Assembly (NCBI GenBank): GCA_018700215.1
Contig: JABIST010000409.1
Location: 1-11,873 of the forward strand
DNA from: Dehalococcoidia bacterium
GTDB lineage: Bacteria; Chloroflexota; Dehalococcoidia; UBA2979
DNA: 11,873 nt
Direction: 5' to 3'
Position numbers and translations under genes: made by a program. Below, in pieces: positions 1-6,837 of the stretch; position 1 is the stretch's first letter; each line of letters opens with the position of its first letter. The notes beneath the pieces are model-generated. The model worked only from the letters and a program-made list of their open reading frames with translations. It ran no database searches and was not told the origin of the DNA.

Positions 1-180
1 GACCGCTCGACGCAGCGCAAGCTGGTTGACGCGCTGGAGGGTTACGACGGCACGGTGATCTGTGCGAGCCACGATCCGGAGATCCTCGCTCGCGTGGCGA
101 CGCGCGTGTTCGAGGTGCGGGACGGCGAATGCCTGGAAATCGAAGAGAAGCGTCGCCTGCCAGCCGGTATCACGTCGTAG
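1..180 (+). CDS. ABC-F type ATPase, C-terminal fragment
   Basis: The window opens inside this gene; 59 codons and a TAG stop are visible in frame 1. The peptide contains the H-loop signature (CASHDPEILARVATRVFEV) near residues 22-40, preceded by a short helix with a 'LEGYDGT' turn. That is how the second nucleotide-binding domain of duplicated ABC-F proteins ends ('...GT-V--SHD--FL--VATRI-EL--G'). ABC-F proteins are soluble, lack membrane domains and usually act on ribosomes (translation factors or antibiotic protection). The Walker motifs lie outside the window, so a transporter ATPase cannot be fully excluded. The next gene starts 36 bases downstream, so they may be co-transcribed. Confidence 0.72.
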   Translation, partial: DRSTQRKLVDALEGYDGTVICASHDPEILARVATRVFEVRDGECLEIEEKRRLPAGITS

Positions 181-216
181 AATCGCCGCGTCCGAACAGG
201 AGCGGCGAGGAGACTG

Positions 217-1419
217 ATGGCTGACGTGGAACTGTCGCGCACCGATGGCTACGACCCGGCGCGCATCGAAGAACGCATCCGCCGGTTCGAATCGCTTGGG
301 ATCCACCGCACTGGCTGGCCGGCTGACGACCAGACCTCGAAGTGGCTAGTCGACGAACTGGCCGCTGCCGGGGTCAGTTCCGAGATCGAGCGATTCCACT
401 TCCCGCGGGTCGAGTACCGCACTGCCTCGATCACCGTCGATGGCAACCGCATTGAGGGCGTCCCGCTCTACGACGCGGGCTTCACTGACTATGGCGGCAT
501 CGACGGAGAATTTTGCGACGACACTGACCCGGACATCTTCGGCAAGATCGTCGTCGCCACCTCGGCGGAGCGGGGGCTGCCGGAGTGGAGCGGCTTCGCG
601 ATCTCGGACCGGGTGGACGAACTGGCAGAGCAGGGCGCCGTTGGCCTGGTGATTCCGCACGGCGACCGTGACGGGCAGATCACGCTGCGCAACGCGCACC
701 GCATCGAACGTCCGCATGCGCTGCCGGTGCTGCAGATCGCGCCACGCGACAGCCGTCCGCTGAAGTCCGCGCTGGTGATCGGCGGCGAAGGCGTGCTGGA
801 GATCAACGGAGAGCGGCTCCGTTCGAATGCGACCAACGTGATCGCGACGATCGAGGGGGCGGACACGGAGGCGGAGCCGATCGGCATCGTGACCCCGAAG
901 TCTGGCTGGTACGGCTGCGCGGCGGAACGCGGTGGCGGCATCGCGATCTTCCTCGCGCTCGCCGAGAGCCTCGCCGCGCTCGGTACACCGCCGAGGACGA
1001 TCCACCTGCTTGCCAGCTCCGGTCACGAACTCGACTTCGCGGGCATCCGCGCGTATGCCCGTGTCCACCGCGAGCAGATCACCGGCGCCGCCGCCTGGCT
1101 GCACCTGGGTGCGTCGATTGGCGCTCGCGAGGAGCCGCGCCCCGTGACGGCGACCAGCGATGACGCACTGCACCAGCTGACCGCGACTGCGGTTGCGGCC
1201 GCCGAGGTGGAGCCAGCACTCGTGCGTGAGCCGGGCCCCTCGATCGGTGGCGAGGCACTGATTATCAGTGAACTAAATACACGTTATGTCTCGTTTCTCG
1301 GCGGGCACGCCTACTTCCACTCACCGAGCGATACGGTCGATCAGGCGTTCGATGCCGAGCATGTGGCGCGCTGGGCCGAGGCATCACGAGACGTGCTGAC
1401 CGGCATGCTCGCGCTGTAG
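217..1419 (+). CDS. M28-like protein with PA domain, degenerate metal site
   Basis: 400 aa. The ATG at 217 follows a good ribosome-binding site (GGCGAGGAG, 204-212). Residues about 90-185 look like a protease-associated (PA) insert. Residues about 205-398 have the M28 aminopeptidase fold pattern: 'NVIATIEG', a helix after a Gly-rich turn (ERGGGIAIFLALAESL), 'PPRTIHLLASSGHELDFAGIRAY', and a terminal 'YFHSPSDTVD'. Most canonical zinc ligands are replaced. The first His position is Thr226 (GIVTPKSGW), the Asp-Asn position is Glu-Arg (AAERGGG), the catalytic Glu-Glu pair is His270-Glu271, and the usual Asp of 'NLDM' appears as His296. Only the last ligand (His368) and Glu271 are clearly kept. It may be a non-hydrolytic relative or use an altered metal site. 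No signal peptide is visible, so it is probably cytoplasmic. It lies 18 bases upstream of the MBL-fold gene, likely in one operon. Confidence 0.82.
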   Translation: MADVELSRTDGYDPARIEERIRRFESLGIHRTGWPADDQTSKWLVDELAAAGVSSEIERFHFPRVEYRTASITVDGNRIEGVPLYDAGFTDYGGIDGEFCDDTDPDIFGKIVVATSAERGLPEWSGFAISDRVDELAEQGAVGLVIPHGDRDGQITLRNAHRIERPHALPVLQIAPRDSRPLKSALVIGGEGVLEINGERLRSNATNVIATIEGADTEAEPIGIVTPKSGWYGCAAERGGGIAIFLALAESLAALGTPPRTIHLLASSGHELDFAGIRAYARVHREQITGAAAWLHLGASIGAREEPRPVTATSDDALHQLTATAVAAAEVEPALVREPGPSIGGEALIISELNTRYVSFLGGHAYFHSPSDTVDQAFDAEHVARWAEASRDVLTGMLAL

Positions 1420-1437
1420 CGACGAACAGGGGACCCC

Positions 1438-2349
1438 ATGGCTGTGACACTGGACTGGCTCGGCTGCGCGACGTTTCGGCTGCAGGTTGATGACTTCGTC
1501 ATCTTCCTTGATGGCTACATCGATCGCGTCCCTTCGGCACCGCCGGTGGGCATCAGCGCGGCCGAGGTCGATCGTGCGGACGCGATCCTCGTCGGCCACG
1601 CTCACTTCGACCATATCGCCGGCGTGGAGGTGATCGCGCGCAACACGGGAGCGCGCGTCGTCTGCTCCACGGAGAGTGCTCGGATGCTGGCAGGCGCGGG
1701 CGTGGACGAGCAGCAGCTCTTGCCCTCGCAGGGTGGTGAGCGCCATCGGTTGAGCGATGACATCGTGGTCACCACATACCCCAGCCTGCACTCGTGCGTC
1801 TGGGTGGGCGGCGTGTCGGCGGGCGGTGCGGACTCGGTTGCCACGGGGCACCTCGGACTGACTGAGGACGACCGCGCGGCCGTTCGCGCCGAGAACCCGC
1901 TGGGCGGTTCGGCACCCGATCCGGAGCTGCTCGCGCAGATGCAACAGCACATCGCCAGTTCGCTGCACAGCGACCACACCGGTGGGGCGCTGGCGTACCT
2001 GATCGAGACGCCGTACGGCTCGATCTTCTATCACGACACCTCGGGTTGCTGGACCGGCGTCGTCCGCGATCTGCGGCCGGACTTCGCGATCGTCGCGATG
2101 GCGGGACGCGCAAACATTGACGGGGAGCCGATCCAAGGCTCGCTGGCGCAGTACGTGGGACGAATGGCGGATATGCTACGGCCACAACGGATGGTGCTTG
2201 GGCACCACGATGATTGGATGCCTCCCGTCACAGGCGACGGCACTTCGGAAGAATCGATGGCGCCGGTGCGAGCTGAACTCGCGCGGATCGCGCCACGCAT
2301 GGAGCTGCTCGAGGTTGGCTACCTCGAAGGGACGACGATCCTCGACTGA
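1438..2349 (+). CDS. MBL-fold metal-dependent hydrolase
   Basis: 303 aa, ATG at 1438, just after 'AACAGGGGACCCC'. The metallo-beta-lactamase signature HAHFDH is at residues 54-59, supplying His54, His56, Asp58 and His59. A third ligand candidate is His118 (YPSLHS), the bridging Asp is Asp200 (FYHDTSG), and the last His is in 'LGHHDDW' (His256/257). This complete set predicts an active binuclear metal centre. The N-terminal 'LDWLGCATFRL' strand resembles UlaG-type and other small-molecule MBL hydrolases, but the substrate cannot be read from sequence. An insert of about 50 residues (121-172), rich in Gly and acidic residues, lies between the third ligand and 'SLHSDHTGG' and may shape the substrate pocket. 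It is 18 bases after the M28-like gene, so a shared transcript is likely. Confidence 0.88.
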   Translation: MAVTLDWLGCATFRLQVDDFVIFLDGYIDRVPSAPPVGISAAEVDRADAILVGHAHFDHIAGVEVIARNTGARVVCSTESARMLAGAGVDEQQLLPSQGGERHRLSDDIVVTTYPSLHSCVWVGGVSAGGADSVATGHLGLTEDDRAAVRAENPLGGSAPDPELLAQMQQHIASSLHSDHTGGALAYLIETPYGSIFYHDTSGCWTGVVRDLRPDFAIVAMAGRANIDGEPIQGSLAQYVGRMADMLRPQRMVLGHHDDWMPPVTGDGTSEESMAPVRAELARIAPRMELLEVGYLEGTTILD

Positions 2350-2398
2350 TGGAGTCCACCGACACCACTGGCACGCCACACGCTGACCAGGTCCGACG

Positions 2399-3670
2399 AT
2401 GAACCCGGTCTGGCTTCAGCTCGGGCTGATTAGCGTGCTGATCGCGATCAACGCGCTCTTCGCCGGGGCTGAGCTGGCGCTGATCACGCTGAACCGCCCC
2501 CAGCTCGAACGGATGCGCCGTGCCGGCGGTCGTGCGGCGATCGCTGCTCGACTGGCGGAGGATCCGACGCGCTTCCTGGCGACGATCCAGGTGGGCATCA
2601 CTTTCGCTGGCTTCCTGGCTTCAGCCGTTGCCGCCGTCAGCCTGGCCAAGCCGTTGATCCCGACCTTCGAAGAGCTGCTGGGCGAGGCCGCGGCGGAACC
2701 AGTCGCCGTCTTCCTCGTGACGCTCGCGCTGGCGTTCGCGACGCTGGTCCTGGGTGAACTCGCCCCGAAGCGGATTGCCATGCAGCGGGCCGAGGGCTGG
2801 GCCAGCTTCTCTTCGCGGCCGCTGTGGTTGCTCTCGCAGGTGGGACGGCCGGTGGTGTGGCTGCTGTCGTTCGCCACGAACCTCGTGGTTCGGCTGGGCG
2901 GCGTGGATCCGAGTGCCGGCCGAGAGCCGATGAGTGCTGACGAGATCCGCGACGTGATCAGCTCGACGGCAGCCCTCGGCGCCTCGCAGCGGCGCGTGAT
3001 TTCCGGTGCGCTGGAGAGCAGCGAACTGACGGTGCGTGACGTGCTGGTGCCACGCACCGATGTGGTTGCGATCCCGGTGGACGCGACGGTTGCGGAGGGC
3101 ATCGCGCGGCTGATGGAGGCGCGGCACACTCGCGCGCCCGTCTACCGCAACGACATGGACCACGTGGTTGGCACTGTGCACATCCTGGATCTTGTCGATG
3201 CCAGCGGGACGGTGGGTGACCACGCTCGCGAGGTGCCGACGTTCCCGGAGTTCGTCCGCGTGCTCGACGCGCTGCGGCAGATGCAGACGCAGCGCGTTCA
3301 GATGGCGATGGTCTCGGATGAGCGCGGCGGCATTGATGGCATGGTCACGGTGGAAGATCTCGTGGAAGAGGTGGTGGGCGAGATCTTCGATGAGTTCGAT
3401 CCGAAGGTCGCTGCCGTGCGCCACCATGCAGATGGCAGCCTGGAGCTCGAAGGCTCGTTCCCGCTGCACGATCTAAACGAGCTTGGCATCGAGTTAGACA
3501 TCGAAGGCCCGTTCACGACGGTCGGCGGGTTCCTGATGGAACGCCTCGGACGGGTGCCGGAAGTGGGCGCCACAGTCAGCGAGCGCGAGTGGAGCTTCGA
3601 GGTCACGGAGATGCGTGGCGTCGCGGTGCGGACGGTGCGTGTGATCGCCTCGGAAGAGGGTGGGGGGTGA
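2399..3670 (+). CDS. CNNM/CBS/CorC-domain membrane protein (HlyC/CorC family)
   Basis: 423 aa, near the usual length of the family. Residues 1-190 form the CNNM (DUF21) membrane domain, with hydrophobic segments at about 5-27, 62-85, 100-122 and 142-165. It carries the family's 'FAGAELALITLNR' motif at 21-33 and 'VLGELAPKRIA' at 117-127. A CBS pair follows at about 212-335: 'VRDVLVPRTDVVAIPVD', 'TRAPVYRNDMDHVVGTVHILDL' and 'GIDGMVTVEDLVEEVVGEIFDEFD'. Residues 345-418 are the CorC_HlyC transporter-associated domain (DGSLELEGSFPLHDLNELG). Family members are linked to Mg2+/Co2+ or Na+ dependent divalent-cation transport; older 'hemolysin' labels are not informative. No strong ribosome-binding site is seen (AGGTCC only). 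A 49-base gap after the MBL gene allows co-transcription. Confidence 0.93.
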   Translation: MNPVWLQLGLISVLIAINALFAGAELALITLNRPQLERMRRAGGRAAIAARLAEDPTRFLATIQVGITFAGFLASAVAAVSLAKPLIPTFEELLGEAAAEPVAVFLVTLALAFATLVLGELAPKRIAMQRAEGWASFSSRPLWLLSQVGRPVVWLLSFATNLVVRLGGVDPSAGREPMSADEIRDVISSTAALGASQRRVISGALESSELTVRDVLVPRTDVVAIPVDATVAEGIARLMEARHTRAPVYRNDMDHVVGTVHILDLVDASGTVGDHAREVPTFPEFVRVLDALRQMQTQRVQMAMVSDERGGIDGMVTVEDLVEEVVGEIFDEFDPKVAAVRHHADGSLELEGSFPLHDLNELGIELDIEGPFTTVGGFLMERLGRVPEVGATVSEREWSFEVTEMRGVAVRTVRVIASEEGGG

Positions 3671-3960
3671 GTGCGAGGCAATTGAGGGTGGTCGAGGGGG
3701 CCGAGAACCCGGCAACTGTGCCTGATCGGTTGGCATAGTTCCACTGGGTCTCGCCAGCATTGATGTTCCGACGGAACGTTGCCATACGTTGCCATCTGAT
3801 CTCGGATGTCGGAGTCACACGATGTGCTCCACGGGGCTGAACCTCTGATTCAAACTCGGCATCTGCAATGGTTTCACCAGCATGGAGATTGCGCAGCACA
3901 GCACCGTGGGCACCAAGCTGCTCAGCCGAGATGCCGTGTCCTCTGGCTCAGCGATTTCTC

Positions 3961-4011
3961 GTGAACACGACCGAGAAGCGGGAGCTGACCGAGCACCTCA
4001 AAGTCTTGTAG
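3961..4011 (+). pseudogene. Relic of an acetolactate synthase C-terminus
   Basis: Read in frame 1 this gives VNTTEKRELTEHLKVL followed by TAG. It aligns without gaps to the C-terminal segment of the AlsS-like enzyme in this window (VDATENLKLTERLEAF, residues 525-540). By hand count, 38 of 51 nucleotides match, counting the stop codon against the next sense codon. The bases just upstream (CTCAGCGATTTC) resemble the 'LIDV' codons only after a one-base shift, so the homology is broken near 3960. The relic lies on the plus strand, opposite to the intact gene, so it is more likely the leftover of a second paralog than a local tandem copy. The match is short and could still be partly chance. Confidence 0.42.
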
Positions 4012-4051
4012 TTCGGCGACGGACCATGGGCCGCGCACCCGCCGGACTGGG

Positions 4052-4306
4052 GTGAGCTGCCACCGATCGCACCGTGGGAAGCCCGCGAGGTTGACGGCGG
4101 TCGTCGGACGGGAGGTACTCGGGGGACGCCACGCGGACCTGTATGGCACAAGAAACTTCGGCTACGCCGCGTTCGTGACTCTGGAGGAATTCTTCGAGAT
4201 GGTGGGCATCATCGCCTTTGTGTTCGCGCTCCTCTCCTATCTTCGATCAGAAGTCCACCCCTCGCCGAGCGTGACCGTCTCATTCGGCCGAAGAATGACG
4301 AAATGA
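4052..4306 (+). pseudogene. Remnant of a small membrane protein (one TM helix)
   Basis: An 84-codon frame beginning at a GTG ends with 'TLEEFFEMVGIIAFVFALLSYLRSE' (residues 43-67). This is one clear transmembrane segment preceded by an acidic 'LEEFxEM' motif. I recall that motif combination from C-terminal segments of small multi-pass hypothetical membrane proteins ('EE-LEM-G---F-YALL-YL'). The 40 residues before it are basic, Cys/Arg/Gly rich and not protein-like, and no ribosome-binding site precedes the GTG. I read this as the 3' end of a decayed gene whose front part is lost. A real short membrane protein starting further in is possible but no suitable start codon is seen. Confidence 0.4.
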
Positions 4307-4399
4307 TGAGAGCTTGAAGATCAGGCAGTACACCGTCGAGGTGACGAGCGCTGTATGCATCCCGAGCCCCGATGTGATCCTGGACATGGTGAACAGATA

Positions 4400-4693
4400 A
4401 TGCCCACACAGCGACTCCCGCTCCATGAGATGCGCGCCGAGGACGGCCTCACTTATCAGCTCTGGCGCGGGCCAGCAGTGTCTGATGAAGAGGCACGAAA
4501 GTGTTTACTCGACGCCCACGAAACCATCAACTCTGAGTTTCGGGCTGGCTCGTATCCCTCGGATGTCACAATGACACCGCCGGCAACGGCCAGAATCGGT
4601 GCATATCTGCTAGGGGCCGACCCCCGACAGGGCACGGAGCCAAAGAACCCCAGGGGGTGGAACGTCCACGAAGGATGTCTCCTTGGCCCGTAG
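4400..4693 (+). CDS. Hypothetical ORF, 97 aa, doubtful
   Basis: The ATG at 4400 opens a 97-aa frame ending with TAG. An in-frame ATG at 4355 would add 15 unconvincing residues. The family is not recognised. The segment 'VSDEEARKCLLDAHETINSEFRAG' (about 28-51) looks like an amphipathic helix; the last third is Gly/Pro rich and low in secondary-structure signal. No ribosome-binding site precedes either start, and third-position GC is visibly lower than in the flanking genes. It lies in the gene-poor stretch before the tRNA. It could be an acquired orphan gene, a decayed gene, or a chance frame. Confidence 0.25.
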   Translation: MPTQRLPLHEMRAEDGLTYQLWRGPAVSDEEARKCLLDAHETINSEFRAGSYPSDVTMTPPATARIGAYLLGADPRQGTEPKNPRGWNVHEGCLLGP

Positions 4694-4934
4694 CCGGAGA
4701 ACGATCCAGAAGAGGCGGTAGGCTACCTGACCCCAGTACAAACCCTGTGAAGGATCTCCTCTACGGAGAGGCCCGCGACCAATGGAGTGAGCCCGAGCCC
4801 GCCGCCGTGCTGAACAGCGTCCACTCTTTGCGGGACGGATATAGTTAGGTTAGAAACAGAATAAGCCGTCAAAAACCCCGTTCGGGTATGCGGATATTAT
4901 GGATACTCCTGCACAGTGTATCCTCGGTGCCTGG

Positions 4935-5021
4935 GCCGAAGTGGCGGAACTGGCAGACGCGACGGTCTCAAAAACCGTTGGAGGCAACTCCATGTGGGTT
5001 CGAGTCCCACCTTCGGCACCA
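4935..5021 (+). tRNA. tRNA-Leu (anticodon CAA)
   Basis: An 87-nt class II tRNA with encoded CCA. The acceptor arms GCCGAAG (4935-4941) and CTTCGGC (5011-5017) pair fully, followed by discriminator A and CCA (5018-5021). The anticodon stem ACGGT/ACCGT encloses loop CTCAAAA, giving anticodon CAA, which reads UUG leucine codons. A long variable arm (TGGAG/CTCCA with a GCAA loop) identifies the Leu/Ser/Tyr class. The T arm GTGGG-TTCGAGT-CCCAC is intact. It converges on the AlsS-like gene, whose stop lies about 30 bases downstream. A possible -10 (TATTAT, 4895-4900) lies upstream, but no good -35 partner was found. Confidence 0.96.
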
Positions 5022-5050
5022 ACTCAGGTCAGTTGAGAAGGCACGCAGAC

Positions 5051-6691
5051 CTAGAGCTTGCCGTCGAACTCGAAGGCTTCGAGGCGTTCGGTGAGCTTCA
5101 GGTTCTCGGTGGCGTCCACGGGGACGTCGATGAGGGCGGGGCGGCCGGCGTTGAATGCGGCCTCTAAGGCTGGCGCGAGTTCTGAGGCGGATTCGACTCG
5201 ATCCGCTGCCCAGCCGAATGAGCGGGCGTACTGGACGAAATCGGGGTTGCCGAAGTCGATGTGGCTGGCTCGGCCGAACTGGTTGAGCTGCTTCCATTTG
5301 ATGAGGCCGAAGGTTTCGTCGCGCCAGACGAGAACGACGATGTTTGCGCCCACTCGGACGGCGGTTTCCATCTCTTGCGAGTTCATCAGGAAGCCGCCAT
5401 CGCCGTTGAGCGCGAGCACGCGACGCTCCGGGAACAGTAGCTTGGCACCGATGGCGCCGGGCAGGGCGATACCCATGCTGGCGAAGCCGTTGGAGATGAT
5501 GCAGGTGTTGGGCTCCAGGCAGGGATAGAGCCGCGCCGCCCACATCTTGTGGGCGCCGACGTCAGAGATCAGGATGTCGTCCGGGCCCATCGCGGCACGC
5601 ACATCGTGGAGCACTCGCTGGGGAGTCACGGGGTGGCCGTCCATCAGGCCGGCTTCGGCCTGCTCGGTGAGAATTCGGTCGCGCAACTTCGGCACGATTG
5701 CGGGGATGTCTCGCGGCTCGACCATGGAGCTGAGTTCGTCGAGGGTGATTGAGAGGTCGGCGACGATGCCGACGCCGAGCACGTAGAAGGCATCAACCTC
5801 GGCTGGCTGACGGTCGATGTGAACGATCGTCTTGTCGGCGTTCGGGTTCCAGCGCTCGGGTGGGTATTCGATCAGGTCGTAGCCGATGGTGACGACGACG
5901 TCCGCCTGTGCGATGGCGTACGAGACGTAGTCCTGCGCCTGGAGGCCCACAGAGAGGAGGGCGCGGGGGTCTGTGTAGGGGACGACGCCTTTCGCCATGA
6001 AGGTGTTGGCTACGGGCACGTTCGTGGCTTCAACGAAGCGGCGCAGTGCGTCTGAGGCGTGGCCACGGATGACGCCGTTGCCAGCGATGATGACGGGCAT
6101 CTTTGCGGCGTTGATCAGCTCCGCTGCGCGCTTGAGCTGCGCCATCAGCGGCTCAGCGTCGTACGGCTGCTGTGCGAGCAGCGGTTCGCCCTCCACCTGC
6201 AGCTTCGCGACGTCTTCGGGGAAGTCGATGTGGGTTGCGCCGTACTTCTCCGTTTGTGCGACCTTGAATGCCTTGCGCACGACCTCCGGGATGATCTCAG
6301 GCGTCACGAGCTGCTGGGAGTATTTGGTGAGCGGATTGAAGAGCGCCACGAGGTCCAGTACTTGATGCGATTCTTTGTGCAGCCGGCTGATTCCGGCCTG
6401 GCCAGTCACGGCGACTAGCGGCGCTCGGTCCAACTGCGCGTCGGCGACACCGGTTACGAGGTTGGTTGCGCCGGGTCCGAGCGTGGCCAGACAGACGGAG
6501 GCCTTGCCGGTCAGTCGTCCTTGTACATCAGCCATGAAGGCTGCGCCCTGTTCATGCCGCGTCTGTACGAAGCGCAGCGTTGAATCCAGCAGTGCGTCCA
6601 TCACGTCCAGGTTTTCTTCACCCGGGACACCGAAGACGAACGGTGCAGCTTCGTTCTCCAAGCATCGGACAAACAGTTCGGCGGCTCGCAT
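5051..6691 (-). CDS. alsS: Acetolactate synthase, AlsS-like (thiamine diphosphate enzyme)
   Basis: 546 aa on the minus strand. The ATG at 6691 follows AAGGAG with 7-base spacing. Predicted reaction: two pyruvate to acetolactate plus CO2, in the cytoplasm. Residues 1-165 are the N-terminal ThDP domain with GVPGEENLD (21-29) and catalytic Glu47 (TRHEQGAAFMA). The central domain covers about 185-320, and the C-terminal ThDP domain holds DVGAHKMWAAR (377-387) and the metal/cofactor motif GDGGF (430-434), with Asp458 at the usual Asn position. 'IGYDLIEYPPERWN' (269-282) takes the place of the FAD-site 'RFDDR' of biosynthetic enzymes and matches the FAD-independent catabolic AlsS pattern. 'DFGNPDFVQYARSFG' also fits AlsS. 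No acetolactate decarboxylase or small IlvN-type regulatory subunit is adjacent, so acetoin versus branched-chain amino acid synthesis is undecided. Related ThDP enzymes remain possible. Confidence 0.85.
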   Translation of the reverse strand: MRAAELFVRCLENEAAPFVFGVPGEENLDVMDALLDSTLRFVQTRHEQGAAFMADVQGRLTGKASVCLATLGPGATNLVTGVADAQLDRAPLVAVTGQAGISRLHKESHQVLDLVALFNPLTKYSQQLVTPEIIPEVVRKAFKVAQTEKYGATHIDFPEDVAKLQVEGEPLLAQQPYDAEPLMAQLKRAAELINAAKMPVIIAGNGVIRGHASDALRRFVEATNVPVANTFMAKGVVPYTDPRALLSVGLQAQDYVSYAIAQADVVVTIGYDLIEYPPERWNPNADKTIVHIDRQPAEVDAFYVLGVGIVADLSITLDELSSMVEPRDIPAIVPKLRDRILTEQAEAGLMDGHPVTPQRVLHDVRAAMGPDDILISDVGAHKMWAARLYPCLEPNTCIISNGFASMGIALPGAIGAKLLFPERRVLALNGDGGFLMNSQEMETAVRVGANIVVLVWRDETFGLIKWKQLNQFGRASHIDFGNPDFVQYARSFGWAADRVESASELAPALEAAFNAGRPALIDVPVDATENLKLTERLEAFEFDGKL

Positions 6692-6713
6692 GCGGGCGCT
6701 CCTTGCATCACAT

Positions 6714-6754
6714 GGACGTCACGTCGCTCTAGGTAAGTGTAGTAGGACGTCGCG
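6714..6754. promoter_or_regulatory. Paired GGACGTCRCG sites in a divergent intergenic region
   Basis: The 146-bp gap between the divergent alsS-like and rhomboid genes holds two direct copies of a 10-mer: GGACGTCACG (6714-6723) and GGACGTCGCG (6745-6754). Each contains the palindrome GACGTC. They are 31 bases apart, close to three helical turns, as expected for two sites on one face of DNA. A factor bound here could affect either gene. A weak -10 for the minus gene (TACACT, 6741-6736) lies between the copies. No binding protein can be named. Confidence 0.3.
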
Positions 6755-6837
6755 CACCATCATCGCGCATGGGAGGGTGTGCTAGCAGTAGGGTGGCCCA
6801 CAGTGCGCTGACGCGGCCATGTGAGAGCAGTTCGCCC

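Larger units (their letters stand above)
3671..4934. other. Gene-poor decay region upstream of tRNA-Leu
   Basis: About 1.26 kb between the CorC-type gene and the tRNA has no long ORF with convincing codon use or ribosome-binding sites, in contrast to the tightly packed neighbours. Recognisable pieces are a 51-nt acetolactate synthase relic, a fragment of a small membrane protein, and a 97-aa ORF of uncertain status (each listed separately). The base composition looks lower in GC towards 4700-4900. The position next to a tRNA gene would suit an old integration site. I saw no duplicate of the tRNA 3' end elsewhere in the window, and no integrase or transposase. Confidence 0.6.

Noticed and set aside
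346..1173. Long minus-strand frame inside the M28-like gene
   Set aside because: It is the antisense of a well-supported gene, Arg-rich and without domain signals; a common shadow in GC-rich DNA.
4755..4769. TCTCC-TCTAC-GGAGA inverted repeat before the tRNA
   Set aside because: Short, no T tract and no nearby gene end; expected by chance.
4935..5021. tRNA-Leu as an att site of an integrated element
   Set aside because: No second copy of the tRNA 3' end and no integrase were found in the window, so the idea is unsupported here.
5020..5035. CAACT-CAGGTC-AGTTG hairpin between the tRNA and the alsS-like stop as a terminator
   Set aside because: Only five base pairs with no T tract, and it includes the last base of the tRNA CCA.
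4888..5167. Plus-strand frames running through the tRNA into the alsS-like gene
   Set aside because: They overlap a clear tRNA and are antisense to a strong CDS.
6769..6837. Upstream rhomboid start adding 23 residues
   Set aside because: The added residues are not family-like; 'MFPIRDLNP' from 6838 matches the usual rhomboid N-terminus.
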